Source: Pantoea latae (lineage in GTDB: Bacteria > Pseudomonadota > Gammaproteobacteria > Enterobacterales > Enterobacteriaceae). Taken from it: a stretch of DNA of 45,134 nt. The DNA lies in contig NZ_MWUE01000029.1 in NCBI RefSeq assembly GCF_002077695.1, forward strand, positions 1 to 45,134, written 5' to 3'. Each line of letters starts with the position of its first letter. Position 1 is the first letter of the stretch. The notes under the pieces are model-generated. The model saw only the letters and a program-made list of their open reading frames with translations. It did not search any database and was not told the DNA's origin. Shown piece by piece: positions 33,985 to 42,232 of the stretch. The position numbers and the translations under genes were made by a program.

Positions 33985-35331
33985 ATGAATATTTCATTGA
34001 CTGATGCGAAACCCGGGCGTCGTCGTTATTTGACGCTGTTGATGATCTTTATTACCGTCGTGATTTGCTATGTAGACCGCGCGAATCTGGCGGTGGCCTC
34101 TGCCCATATTCAGCGCGATTTCGGCATCACCAAAGCGGAAATGGGCTATGTCTTTTCCGCGTTCGCCTGGCTTTATACTCTGTGCCAGATCCCAGGCGGC
34201 TGGTTTCTCGATCGCGTCGGTTCGCGTCTCACCTATTTCAGCGCCATTCTGGGCTGGTCGGTGGCGACTCTGCTGCAGGGTTTTGCCACCGGGCTGATCT
34301 CGCTGATCGGCCTGCGGGCCATCACAGGCATTTTCGAGGCGCCCGCCTTTCCCACCAATAACCGCATGGTCACCAGCTGGTTCCCGGAGCAGGAGCGCGC
34401 CTCCGCCGTGGGGTTCTTCACCTCCGGTCAGTTTGTCGGCCTGGCCTTTTTGACGCCGCTGCTCATCTGGATCCAGGAGCTGCTGAGCTGGCACTGGGTG
34501 TTTATCATCACCGGCGCCACTGGCATTCTCTGGTCCTTTATCTGGTTTAAGGTTTATCAGCCGCCGCGCCTGACCAAAGGCATCACCCAGGCCGAACTGA
34601 ATTATATTCAACAGGGCGGCGGCCTGATTGACGGCGATGCGCCCGTCGCCAGCGCGGCGCGTCAGCCGCTGAGCAAGGCGGACTGGAAACAGGTGTTTCA
34701 TCGCAAGCTGCTGGGCGTCTATATCGGCCAGTTCGCCGTCACCTCGACGCTGTGGTTCTTTCTCACCTGGTTTCCCAATTACCTGACACAGGAAAAAGGC
34801 ATCACCGCGCTGAAGGCGGGATTTATGACCACGGTGCCGTTTCTCGCCGCCTTTTTTGGCGTGCTGCTCTCTGGCTGGCTGGCGGACAGGCTGGTGAAGC
34901 GCGGCTACTCCCTCGGCGCGGCGCGTAAAACGCCGATTATCTGCGGGCTGCTGATCTCCACCTGCATTATGGGCGCCAACTACACTGACGACCCGGTCTG
35001 GATCATGGCGCTGATGGCGCTGGCCTTCTTCGGCAATGGGTTCGCCTCGATCACCTGGTCGCTGGTGTCGTCGCTGGCGCCGATGCGCCTGATTGGCCTC
35101 ACCGGCGGCGTGTTTAATTTCGTCGGCGGGCTGGGCGGCATCACCGTTCCACTGGTGGTTGGCTATCTGGCGCAGGATTACGGCTTTGGCCCGGCGTTGA
35201 TCTATATCGCCGCGGTGGCGCTGATCGGCGCGCTCTCCTATCTCCTGCTGGTGGGCGAGGTCAAACGCATCGCCGAGCCTGAAGCAAGCCGGAACAGTTT
35301 GCGCACGTTAAAGCGCCATCAGTCAAAATAG
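33985..35331 (+). CDS. dgoT: D-galactonate:H+ symporter DgoT
   Basis: Inner-membrane MFS transporter of the anion:cation symporter (SLC17-like) family, 448 residues, with twelve helices. It has the family pattern CYVDRANLAVASAHI in helix 1, WLYTLCQIPGGWFLDRVG between helices 2 and 3, and FEAPAFPTNNRMVTSWFPE in helix 4. I choose the second ATG (33985) over 33979: the spacing from AGGA is better and the length to KPGRRRYLTL equals that of E. coli. The C-terminus is about 15 residues longer than in E. coli (SRNSLRTLKRHQSK). It completes the dgoRKADT operon. Confidence 0.96.
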   Translation: MNISLTDAKPGRRRYLTLLMIFITVVICYVDRANLAVASAHIQRDFGITKAEMGYVFSAFAWLYTLCQIPGGWFLDRVGSRLTYFSAILGWSVATLLQGFATGLISLIGLRAITGIFEAPAFPTNNRMVTSWFPEQERASAVGFFTSGQFVGLAFLTPLLIWIQELLSWHWVFIITGATGILWSFIWFKVYQPPRLTKGITQAELNYIQQGGGLIDGDAPVASAARQPLSKADWKQVFHRKLLGVYIGQFAVTSTLWFFLTWFPNYLTQEKGITALKAGFMTTVPFLAAFFGVLLSGWLADRLVKRGYSLGAARKTPIICGLLISTCIMGANYTDDPVWIMALMALAFFGNGFASITWSLVSSLAPMRLIGLTGGVFNFVGGLGGITVPLVVGYLAQDYGFGPALIYIAAVALIGALSYLLLVGEVKRIAEPEASRNSLRTLKRHQSK

Positions 35332-35576
35332 GGCTTCAGCAGCGTTACCGTCCAGTGCATAAAGGCTCTGACGCGCGGCGACAGGCTACGCCGATGCGCC
35401 ACCACGAAACTGGCGGTCAGCGCGGCGGGACGCAGTTCCGGCAGCACCTCCACCAGCGCGCCGGCGGCAAGATGCGGCGCCAGCGCAGAGTAGCCCGCCT
35501 GAATTAAGCCCATCCTCGCCAGCCCGGCCTCATGATAAGTCTGCACGCTATTCACCTTCATCATGCCTGGCAACAT
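35319..35576 (-). pseudogene. C-terminal remnant of a LysR-type regulator
   Basis: The 85 residues read VNSVQTYHEAGLARMGLIQA, then AAGALVEVLPELRP and a final SLSPRVRAFMHW. This is the last part of the effector domain of a LysR regulator ('GLGLIQ...G.LVEVLP...LSPRVR.F..W'). The DNA-binding half and most of the effector domain are missing; sequence beyond 35576 is unrelated. An open frame with ATG remains, but it is far too short to work as a regulator. Its last 13 bases overlap the end of dgoT. Confidence 0.8.
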
Positions 35577-35627
35577 CAGGGTTTAGTGGTTTTGCACCCC
35601 ACCTGTAAACCACTGAAGGAGATCATC

Positions 35628-35869
35628 ATGACGACAAAAGGTTATTTAATCGCTCACGTTACCGTGTCGGACGCAGCGGCTTACGCTGAATAGGCTCGCG
35701 CAGCCGCAGAGGCGATGCAAGCATTCGACCCAGAGATCGTCGCCTGGTCCGGGCAATATGAAAAGCTGGAAGGCGAAGCGTTTCTATGAAAGTCCAGCCT
35801 GTCAGGCCGCGCGCCAACTGCGCGAGGCGGCGGCTACCGGCACTTTCGTGCTGGTGGAAGGCAGCAACT
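35628..35869 (+). pseudogene. Broken DUF1330 gene
   Basis: From the ATG at 35628 (good GAAGGAG site) the sequence reads MTTKGYLIAHVTVSDAAAYA, E, then TAG at 35691. In the same frame it goes on ARAAAEAMQAF, then GQYEKLEGEAF. After a frame change it ends FYESPACQAARQLREAAATG then TFVLVEGSN and TGA at 35867. These three parts together match the ordered body of a DUF1330 protein of about 95 residues, with some forty bases lost in the middle. So the gene carries a nonsense codon plus a deletion or frameshift. Confidence 0.82.
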
Positions 35870-35896
35870 GATTCCTCGCGCCGCGCGGACGCGTCG

Positions 35897-37324
35897 CTAG
35901 TAGCGGATGCGTCCGTAGCGTCCCGTGACCCGCGCGCCGCTCTCCTGCAGCGCCAGGCTATCTTGTTCCGCATCCTCCGTGAGGCTGGCGAGCATGCTGT
36001 CGGCCCACCAGTGACAGTCGAGGCGGCGAATGCCTTTCATCAGCCTGGCGTGGCGGTTCTGACGCTCTTGCAGCGGCAGCCGCAGCGCGGTATGAATGGC
36101 GTCGGCAATCGCATCGGGATCGTAGGGATTGACGATAAGCGCGCCGTCCATATGCTCCGAAGCGCCCGCGAACTGCGACAGGATCAGCACGCCAGGATTG
36201 CTGCGATCCTGAAGCGCCACATACATTTTCGCCATCAGGCTCATGCCTGCCATCAGCGGCGTCACCAGCGCAACGCGCGCGGCGCGGTAGATGCCCGCCT
36301 GCTCCTCGCGGCTGTAGGCGTGCGTCAGGCAGCTGACCGGATACCAGCCAAACCTGCCGTGCACGCCGTTGAGTTCGCCGCACAGGCTCTCCAGATGCTG
36401 GGCCACCTCTTGCGCGCGGGGAAGGTAGCCGGCATCCGGCGCGGCCAGCTGCAGCAGGCGAATCTCCCCTTCATGCTCGGGATGCGCGCGCAGCAGCACT
36501 TCCAGCGCGCTAAGGCGATACGGCAGCCCAGCGCTGCTGTCCAGATGGCCGCCGCTGAGCAGCGTCTGCTCCGGCAGCGTTTCGCGGCACTGCTGTTCCG
36601 TCTGGCGGCAGCTGTTGCTCTCTTTCAGATACGCCACGTCCTCAAGGTCGATCCCCACCGGAAAGACGCCGGTAGTGATGACGCGGCCCTGAATGCGCAG
36701 CGTGGTGGCGCTGAGGCGCTCGAGGCGATATTCGCTCTCTATCCACAGCAGGAAATTGTTCATATCCTGCAGGGTCTGAAAACCGATCAGATCGCAGCAG
36801 AGCAGCGATTCCGCCAGCCACTGCCAGTCGGGGATCGCCTCAAACCCCTGGCCGGACGGAAACGGCTGGTGAAAGAAAAAACCGATGCGGTTAAGCAGCC
36901 CCGCTTCGCGCACCAGGCTGATACAGGGGATGAGATGGTAATCCTGGATCCACAGCACATCGTCCGGCATCGCATACTCTGTGATGGCCCGGGCATAGGC
37001 CTCGTTGATCTTCCTGTAGTGGCGGCGGCCGTTGGCGCCAAAGCGCGCCAGATCCGGGCGCTGATGGAAAACTGGCCAGAGTCCCTGATGCACGTAGCCG
37101 TGATACCCCTCTTCCAGCTCCTGCTGCGTCAGCGGAAACGTCAGGGTGTCGAACCGGCTTCCGTGGCGGAATGAGAGCGCGCGCGGCGTATCGGGCGCCA
37201 GCGTGTCGCATTGCCCGTTCCAGCTGATCCATAGCCCGCCGCGGCGCGACAGGATACTTTCATACAGCGCCGCAAGCGTGGAGCGCCGCGCGTAATTGTG
37301 TGACACCAAAATTAAGCCTGACAT
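35897..37324 (-). CDS. OtsA-like GT20 protein with altered active site
   Basis: A 475-residue homologue of trehalose-6-phosphate synthase (OtsA, GT-B fold). I start at the ATG at 37324, preceded by AAGGA. The fold-level motifs remain: GGLWISWNG near 29-37, GLWPVFHQRPDL at 81-92, D128 in WIQDYHLIP, H152 in GFFFHQPFP, and SQFAGASEHMDGALIVNPYD. But the donor and phosphate site has changed. OtsA ERLDYSKGLP is GHLDSSAGLP (R262 to H260, K267 to A265), TPLRDGMNLVAKE is TPLMAGMSLMAKM (D361 to A359, E369 to M367), and the N-terminal SNR is SHN. No otsB is next to it. It is probably not a normal trehalose-6-phosphate synthase. Confidence 0.85.
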   Translation of the reverse strand: MSGLILVSHNYARRSTLAALYESILSRRGGLWISWNGQCDTLAPDTPRALSFRHGSRFDTLTFPLTQQELEEGYHGYVHQGLWPVFHQRPDLARFGANGRRHYRKINEAYARAITEYAMPDDVLWIQDYHLIPCISLVREAGLLNRIGFFFHQPFPSGQGFEAIPDWQWLAESLLCCDLIGFQTLQDMNNFLLWIESEYRLERLSATTLRIQGRVITTGVFPVGIDLEDVAYLKESNSCRQTEQQCRETLPEQTLLSGGHLDSSAGLPYRLSALEVLLRAHPEHEGEIRLLQLAAPDAGYLPRAQEVAQHLESLCGELNGVHGRFGWYPVSCLTHAYSREEQAGIYRAARVALVTPLMAGMSLMAKMYVALQDRSNPGVLILSQFAGASEHMDGALIVNPYDPDAIADAIHTALRLPLQERQNRHARLMKGIRRLDCHWWADSMLASLTEDAEQDSLALQESGARVTGRYGRIRY

Positions 37325-37715
37325 ACGATGATCCTTAGAGGTTTCCGGCTGCGGTGAGTCGAGCAGATAAAAGGGATGACGCAGTAAAAACTGCATGCAG
37401 CCGCTCACAGAGGTGGCCATCGGCGCTGCTGCGCCGCCTGTTCCGTTCTGCTGCTGAAAAAACGCAAATGCGCTACATCGATGCTTTTCATTGGAGGTTT
37501 CCTCTTGAGCAGGCGCTGACGAGGATTCAATCATCAGGCGTGTAAAAAAGGTGTATTAATGCGCGAGGCGGGAATAAAAATGGCGTAAAGGGCGATATTT
37601 TTGATTTTGCTCAGGTTTCACAGCGCACAGTGGCGCATTCGCGCGACTCTCACTATGATGGCGTTTTCCCGCCATCTGGTTGGGACCGCTTAAAGACTCA
37701 GGAAAACACCTTGCG
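37325..37715. promoter_or_regulatory. Control region between the OtsA-like and LysR genes
   Basis: This 391-base stretch has no supported gene; an open frame on each strand (about 37354-37545 and 37556-37801) looks accidental. GATGGCG (37657-37663) and CGCCATC (37670-37676) form an inverted repeat around TTTTCC. It overlaps a TATGAT hexamer (37654-37659) that could be the -10 of the LysR gene, so it may be a self-regulation site. Confidence 0.4.
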
Positions 37716-38675
37716 ATGACCCTTTTAAACGACCTGGATTTGCGCCAGCTGGAAGCGTTTTCAGCGGTAATCGCCGCGGGCAGCGTGACGGCGGCGGCCA
37801 AAGCGCTTAATCGCTCGCAGCCGGTGGTGTCACGCCAGATTCAGGAGCTGGAGCAGTCGCTCGGTTATCCGCTATTTATCCGCAACGGCCCGCGTATTCA
37901 TCCTTCTGAACAGGCGCTGCAGCTGCATCAGTACGTGCAAAAGGCGCTGCTGTCACTGCAGCAGATCCGGCTGCGCGCGCAGGAGATCGCCCACCAGCAG
38001 CACCGGCCGCTCAGTATCGCCGCCACGCCCGCGCTGGCCGCCGGTCTGCTGCCACAAGCGCTCGCCGCGCTCAATTTGCAGAACAAAGTGCAGATCATCA
38101 GCGAATCCGCCGAGCAGACCGCGCACGCGGTGATCACCGCCGAAGCCGATCTGGGGTTGTGCAGCCTGCCGCTGGAGCATCACGCCGTCGCGCTGCACTG
38201 GATCGGCCAGTCCCGCTGCGTCGTGGCGCTGCCGCAGAGTGACGAACTGGCAGCGCAGACGCAGCTGTCGCTCAGCCAGCTGGCGGGACGCCGGCTGATT
38301 GCGCCCTGGAGTCCGCAGCGGCTGCGCGGGCGTTATGACAAAGCGCTTAAAAAGGTCAAAGCGCCGCTGCTGGAAACCATTGAAACCAACTCGTCGGCCA
38401 ATATTCTCGGCTGCGTGCGCGCCGGGCTGGGCGTGGCGATACTGGAGCCGGTGACCGCCTGGGGCATGCCGCTGGAAGGGGTGGCGATTCGCCCGCTGGA
38501 AGAGGAGATCCCCTACTATTTCGGCGTCATTACGCCGCAGGGCCGCCAGCTCTCCGCCGCCGCACTGGCGCTGGTCGAGGCGCTGGCAAACGCCGCCGCC
38601 GATCTGCTTCCCGGCTTTATGCGTCTCCCTGCCAGCGATCATCCGCAGGTGATGCGCGCCATTAATCAGGCGTAA
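37716..38675 (+). CDS. LysR-type transcriptional regulator
   Basis: A 319-residue regulator. The winged helix-turn-helix is at about 6-65 (LDLRQLEAFSAVIAAGSVTA, then AKALNRSQPVVSRQIQELEQ). The effector-binding domain is at about 90-300. The start at 37716 follows AGGA, somewhat distant at 12 bases; an in-frame ATG at 37680 would add 12 residues. It reads in the same direction as the monooxygenase/transporter cluster, 293 bases upstream of it. It is therefore the best candidate for that cluster's regulator; the effector may be the compound taken up. I cannot assign it to a named regulator. Confidence 0.9.
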   Translation: MTLLNDLDLRQLEAFSAVIAAGSVTAAAKALNRSQPVVSRQIQELEQSLGYPLFIRNGPRIHPSEQALQLHQYVQKALLSLQQIRLRAQEIAHQQHRPLSIAATPALAAGLLPQALAALNLQNKVQIISESAEQTAHAVITAEADLGLCSLPLEHHAVALHWIGQSRCVVALPQSDELAAQTQLSLSQLAGRRLIAPWSPQRLRGRYDKALKKVKAPLLETIETNSSANILGCVRAGLGVAILEPVTAWGMPLEGVAIRPLEEEIPYYFGVITPQGRQLSAAALALVEALANAAADLLPGFMRLPASDHPQVMRAINQA

Positions 38676-38968
38676 TCCGCGCGGTCTTTTTGGCCGCGCT
38701 TCCGCTAGATCATCCCCTGACCAAAAAAACCGTTTTATATCAATTGATATATCAATTCCTGCATAACATATAAGAAATCCATTGGTACAAAGCCGAGCGC
38801 GGCAATTGACTCTTTTTCAGTCGCAGAGGAATATGCGAAATCTTGACGCTTACTATGCAAAATATCGATTAGTAGCGTTCTAGTATGCAATTTTCGGATA
38901 GTAAAACGGCGCTAACTGCTGGCATGTATCAGGTTTCGCCCCTACGCCGCTGACAAAAGGAAAGAGCG
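38676..38968. promoter_or_regulatory. Control region of the monooxygenase-ABC cluster
   Basis: AT-rich and repeat-rich. ATATCAATTGATAT (38737-38750) is a perfect 14-base palindrome, and TATCAATT recurs 12 bases on. Two related 23-24-base elements, 38851-38874 (TACTATGCAAAATATCGATT, then AGTA) and 38881-38903 (TAGTATGCAATTTTCGGATA, then GTA), lie 30 bases apart. -35-like hexamers TTGACT (38806-38811) and TTGACG (38843-38848) have only poor -10 partners, as expected of an activated promoter. A weak hairpin GCGCGG/CCGCGC (38679-38699) may end the LysR transcript. Confidence 0.55.
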
Positions 38969-40423
38969 ATGACACAGACTGCTGACGGCCTTGCCGCGCT
39001 GGAAGCCCAGCTGCAGCAGGATCTGGAATACCTTGAACTGCCCGCCAAACCCTGGGTGCCGGCGCGCACCTTCCACGGCGAGCCGGTGCGCGACGTGGTG
39101 GTGATTGGCGCAGGCATGTGCGGTCTGGCGGCGCTGGCTAAACTGCGGCTGACCGGCATCAGCAACGTGGTCGCCTATGATGCCGCGCCTGCTGGTCTGG
39201 AGGGGCCGTGGGTCACCTTCGCGCGCATGGAGACGCTGCGCTCGCCGAAAAGTCTGCAGGGTCCGGCGCTCGGCCTGGCGCCGCTCACCTTCCGCGCCTG
39301 GTTTACCGCGCAGCATGGCAACGCCGCGTGGCAGGCGCTGGACAAAATTCCCAAAGATCAGTGGATGGATTATCTGATCTGGTATCGCAAGGCGCTGAAC
39401 CTGCCGGTTGAGAACGGCGTGCGCGTCACCCGCATTGCGCAGGCGGACGCGCTGATCGCGCTCGACCTGAGCGGCGCGGAAACCGGCCGCGTCTATACCC
39501 GGCGGCTGGTGCTGGCGACCGGGCGCTCCGGCCTGGGCGGCTTCGCCGTGCCCGATTTTCTCCACAACGTCGATCGCCGCTTCTGGGCGCACTCCGCCGA
39601 TACGATCGATTTCGACGCGCTGCGCGGCAAGCGCGTGGCGGTCATCGGCGCAGGCGCGTCGTCGATGGATAACGCCGCCACCGCGCTGGAGCACGGCGCG
39701 GCGGAGGTGGATCTGCTGATCCGCCGTAAGGCGATGCCGCGCATCAACAAAATGACCGGCATCGGCAGTCCGGGCGTGGTACAGGGCATGCACCAGCTGC
39801 TGGACGCCTGGAAATGGAAATTTGTCGACTACGCGGCGACGACGCAAACGCCGCCGCCGCGCGCCTCCACGCTGCGCGTATCCCGTCACGCCAACGCGCG
39901 CTTTCTGCTGGACTGCGGCATCAACGCCGTGCGGCAGCAGGAGGATGGCCTGCTGATCGACACCACACAAGGCACGCTGCGCTACGACTATCTGATTGCC
40001 GCCACCGGCTTCAGCAATAACTTTCACGGCCGCCCGGAATTCGCCGCTCTTGCGCCGCACATTCGTAGCTGGGCCGATGGCCGTTATCAGCCCGCGATGG
40101 GTCCGGCGCGCCAGAGCATGCTGGAAGCGCCCGATCTCGGCCCGGCGTTTGAATTCCGCGAACGCACCCCTGGCGCCTGCTCGATGCTGGCGCATATTCA
40201 CTGCTTCAACGATGCCGCAATGCTGACCCACGGCAAGGTTTCCGGCGATATTCCGGCGGTTAGCGCCGGCGCCGATCGCCTGGTGCGCGGCATCACCGCC
40301 TCGCTGTTTAGCGAAGACGTCGAGCAGCACTACGCCAGCCTGCAGGCCTACGCTATCCCTGAGCTGCAGGGCGATGAGTGGGTGGACGCCACCCCATTAC
40401 TGAAACAGGAGAACGCGCAATGA
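38969..40423 (+). CDS. FAD-dependent monooxygenase, FMO type
   Basis: Flavoprotein of 484 residues with two dinucleotide-binding motifs: GAGMCG (47-52, FAD) and GAGASS (227-232, NADPH). LVLATG (180-185) and LIAATGFS (about 345-352) are typical of flavin-containing and Baeyer-Villiger-like monooxygenases. A FWAHSADTIDF segment (205-215) takes the place of the FMO fingerprint. No membrane anchor. The substrate is unknown, but the downstream polar-amino-acid-type transporter suggests a small imported N- or S-containing compound. AAAGGAAAGAG precedes the ATG. The stop overlaps the next start (ATGA). Confidence 0.88.
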   Translation: MTQTADGLAALEAQLQQDLEYLELPAKPWVPARTFHGEPVRDVVVIGAGMCGLAALAKLRLTGISNVVAYDAAPAGLEGPWVTFARMETLRSPKSLQGPALGLAPLTFRAWFTAQHGNAAWQALDKIPKDQWMDYLIWYRKALNLPVENGVRVTRIAQADALIALDLSGAETGRVYTRRLVLATGRSGLGGFAVPDFLHNVDRRFWAHSADTIDFDALRGKRVAVIGAGASSMDNAATALEHGAAEVDLLIRRKAMPRINKMTGIGSPGVVQGMHQLLDAWKWKFVDYAATTQTPPPRASTLRVSRHANARFLLDCGINAVRQQEDGLLIDTTQGTLRYDYLIAATGFSNNFHGRPEFAALAPHIRSWADGRYQPAMGPARQSMLEAPDLGPAFEFRERTPGACSMLAHIHCFNDAAMLTHGKVSGDIPAVSAGADRLVRGITASLFSEDVEQHYASLQAYAIPELQGDEWVDATPLLKQENAQ

Positions 40424-40902
40424 GCGACGCGATTGATCGAGCCGCAGGGCTGACGCCGCAGGAGGCGCTCTACAGGACGCGCCGCTTGCGTCCGGAATTT
40501 GTGGACGGCGCGGAACAGTGCCGCGCGTCGGTGCTGACACCTGCGGATGACCAGGGCCTGGCCGCTGAGCTGCGTCTGGCGCTGGCGCTGCGGATGGCGA
40601 AGCTGAACCAGGACGCCGCGCTGCAGCACGACTATCAGACGCAGCTGGCGCGCTATCAGCCCGCGGCCACGCTGCTGGCGCTGGCGGAAGGCGCGCAGCC
40701 TGCGGACGAACCGCTGGCGACCCTTGCGCGCCACACCGATTTAATTACCCAGCAGCCGACGCAGGCCACCGAACAGCATATTCGCCTGCTGGAACAGGCC
40801 GGGCTCACGGCGCCGCAAATCGTTGCGCTGTCGGAGCTGATCGCTTTTGTTAACTTCCAGACGCGCGTGGCGGCTGGCTTACGTTTACTGAGGTCCGCAT
40901 GA
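40420..40902 (+). CDS. CMD domain protein (Avi_7170-like family)
   Basis: A 160-residue cytosolic protein of the carboxymuconolactone decarboxylase/AhpD superfamily. It is mostly helical: 'LAAELRLALALRMAKLNQ...', then HIRLLEQAGLTAPQIVALSE and LIAFVNFQTRVAAGLRLL. It lacks the CxxC pair of active peroxidases; its one cysteine is at EQC. I recall a pair of neighbouring families named after Avi_7170 and Avi_7169 that occur together; this gene and the next fit that arrangement. Both ends overlap the neighbouring genes by four bases, so it is probably made in step with its partners. Confidence 0.78.
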   Translation: MSDAIDRAAGLTPQEALYRTRRLRPEFVDGAEQCRASVLTPADDQGLAAELRLALALRMAKLNQDAALQHDYQTQLARYQPAATLLALAEGAQPADEPLATLARHTDLITQQPTQATEQHIRLLEQAGLTAPQIVALSELIAFVNFQTRVAAGLRLLRSA

Positions 40903-41465
40903 TCCCGTCGGTCAGTCTCAAGCCGTTACACTGGCACCCCTATATTGCGCCGGTCGAGGTGGACGCCGCGACGCCCGCGCAGCTGGACGCCATGAAGGTG
41001 ACGCCCTCAAATAAAAAAATCTCAGAGTATGTGCGTACGCTGGTGCACGATCCCGAAAGCTACGTGGCGCGCACCGCGCTGTTCAACGCCATTATGTATG
41101 TCGAAGGCGGTCTGAATCGCGCCGATCGCGAGCTGGGCGCGCTGGGCGCATCGATCGTCAACGGCTGCAAATACTGCGCGGTGGTGCATGCGCGCCGCCA
41201 CGTTCAGCTGGCGGAGAACGACGCGGCGGTGAGCGCCATCTATTTTGACCGCGCCGATGCGCTGGGGGCGCGCGACGCGGCAATCTACCGTTTTGCACGC
41301 CGCCTGTCGGTGACGCCGTCAGAGGCGACGCCGGACGACGTCGCAGCGCTGCGCGCGGTGGGGATGAACGAGGCGGAGATCGTCGATCTGATCCACGCGA
41401 TCGCCATTTTTGGCTGGGCCAACCGTCTGATGCATGTGCTCGGCCATGCTGACCAGAACAAGTAG
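40899..41465 (+). CDS. Alkylhydroperoxidase-type protein (Avi_7169-like family)
   Basis: A 188-residue AhpD-fold protein. It has the redox motif NGCKYCAVVHARR with C90, C93 and H97, and the supporting glutamate E78 in RADRELG. AhpD-type proteins use this pair to reduce peroxides or to act on thiol substrates. The N-terminal extension (PLHWHPYIAPVEVDAATPAQ) and C-terminal half ('MNEAEIVDLIHAIAIFGWANRLMHVLG') are typical of peroxidase-related CMD proteins. It overlaps the previous gene (ATGA), and the ABC ATPase gene follows after nine bases. It may deal with peroxide or intermediates from the monooxygenase. Confidence 0.85.
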   Translation: MIPSVSLKPLHWHPYIAPVEVDAATPAQLDAMKVTPSNKKISEYVRTLVHDPESYVARTALFNAIMYVEGGLNRADRELGALGASIVNGCKYCAVVHARRHVQLAENDAAVSAIYFDRADALGARDAAIYRFARRLSVTPSEATPDDVAALRAVGMNEAEIVDLIHAIAIFGWANRLMHVLGHADQNK

Positions 41466-41474
41466 AGTGACGCC

Positions 41475-42212
41475 ATGTTAGAACTCAACAATATTACGCT
41501 CGCCTACGGCAACAATCCGATCCTGAAAGGGGTCGATCTGTCGGTGAAACGCGGCGACGTGGTGTCGATTATCGGCCCCAGCGGCACCGGGAAAACCACG
41601 CTGCTGCGCTGCATCAACTATCTGGCGAAACCCGCCTCAGGCACCATTCAGCTCGATCAGATCCGCATGGATTACCAGACGCCGGATAAAGCGGCAATTC
41701 AGGCGATTCGTCTGCGCACAGCCATGGTGTTCCAGCAGTTCAACGTGTTCAAAAACATGACGGTGCTGGAGAACGTGATGGATCCGCTGATAGTGATCCA
41801 GCGCAAAAGCAAACAGCAGGCGCGCGATATTGCCCTGGAGGAGCTGGACCGCGTAGGCCTCGGCGCCAAACGCGATCACTATCCGTCGCAGCTCTCTGGC
41901 GGTCAGCTGCAGCGCACCGGCATTGCGCGCGCGCTGGCGGTGCGCCCGGACGTGATGCTGTTCGACGAACCCACCTCCTCGCTCGATCCCGAGCTGGTCG
42001 GCGAGGTGCTGAAGGTGATTAAAGATGTCACCTCTTCCGGCATTACGTCGCTGCTGGTGACGCATGAGATGCAGTTCGCTAAAAGCGTCTCAAATCGTAT
42101 CGTCTTTATGGATCAGGGCGTGGTGGCCGCGCAGGGCAGCCCGTCTGAGATTTTCGACCGTCCCACCCTGCCGCGCCTTGCCCAGTTCCTCAATACAGAA
42201 CGCGTCTTCTAA
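41475..42212 (+). CDS. Polar amino acid-type ABC transporter ATPase
   Basis: ATP-binding subunit of 245 residues of the polar amino acid uptake (GlnQ/HisP-like) type. Walker A GPSGTGKTT is at 34-42, the signature LSGGQ at 140-144, Walker B VMLFDEP at 160-166, and the H-loop is in LLVTHEM. FQQFNVFKNMTVLENV is the usual Q-loop region. The insertion between Walker A and the Q-loop (about 60-80) is a little longer than in GlnQ. It works with the binding protein and two permeases encoded directly downstream. Confidence 0.94.
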   Translation: MLELNNITLAYGNNPILKGVDLSVKRGDVVSIIGPSGTGKTTLLRCINYLAKPASGTIQLDQIRMDYQTPDKAAIQAIRLRTAMVFQQFNVFKNMTVLENVMDPLIVIQRKSKQQARDIALEELDRVGLGAKRDHYPSQLSGGQLQRTGIARALAVRPDVMLFDEPTSSLDPELVGEVLKVIKDVTSSGITSLLVTHEMQFAKSVSNRIVFMDQGVVAAQGSPSEIFDRPTLPRLAQFLNTERVF

Positions 42213-42232
42213 TAATTAAAGGAAACCAAGAC

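Noticed and set aside
37354..37545. Small plus-strand frame between the OtsA-like and LysR genes
   Set aside because: No ribosome site, no domain, and it overlaps the leader of the OtsA-like gene.
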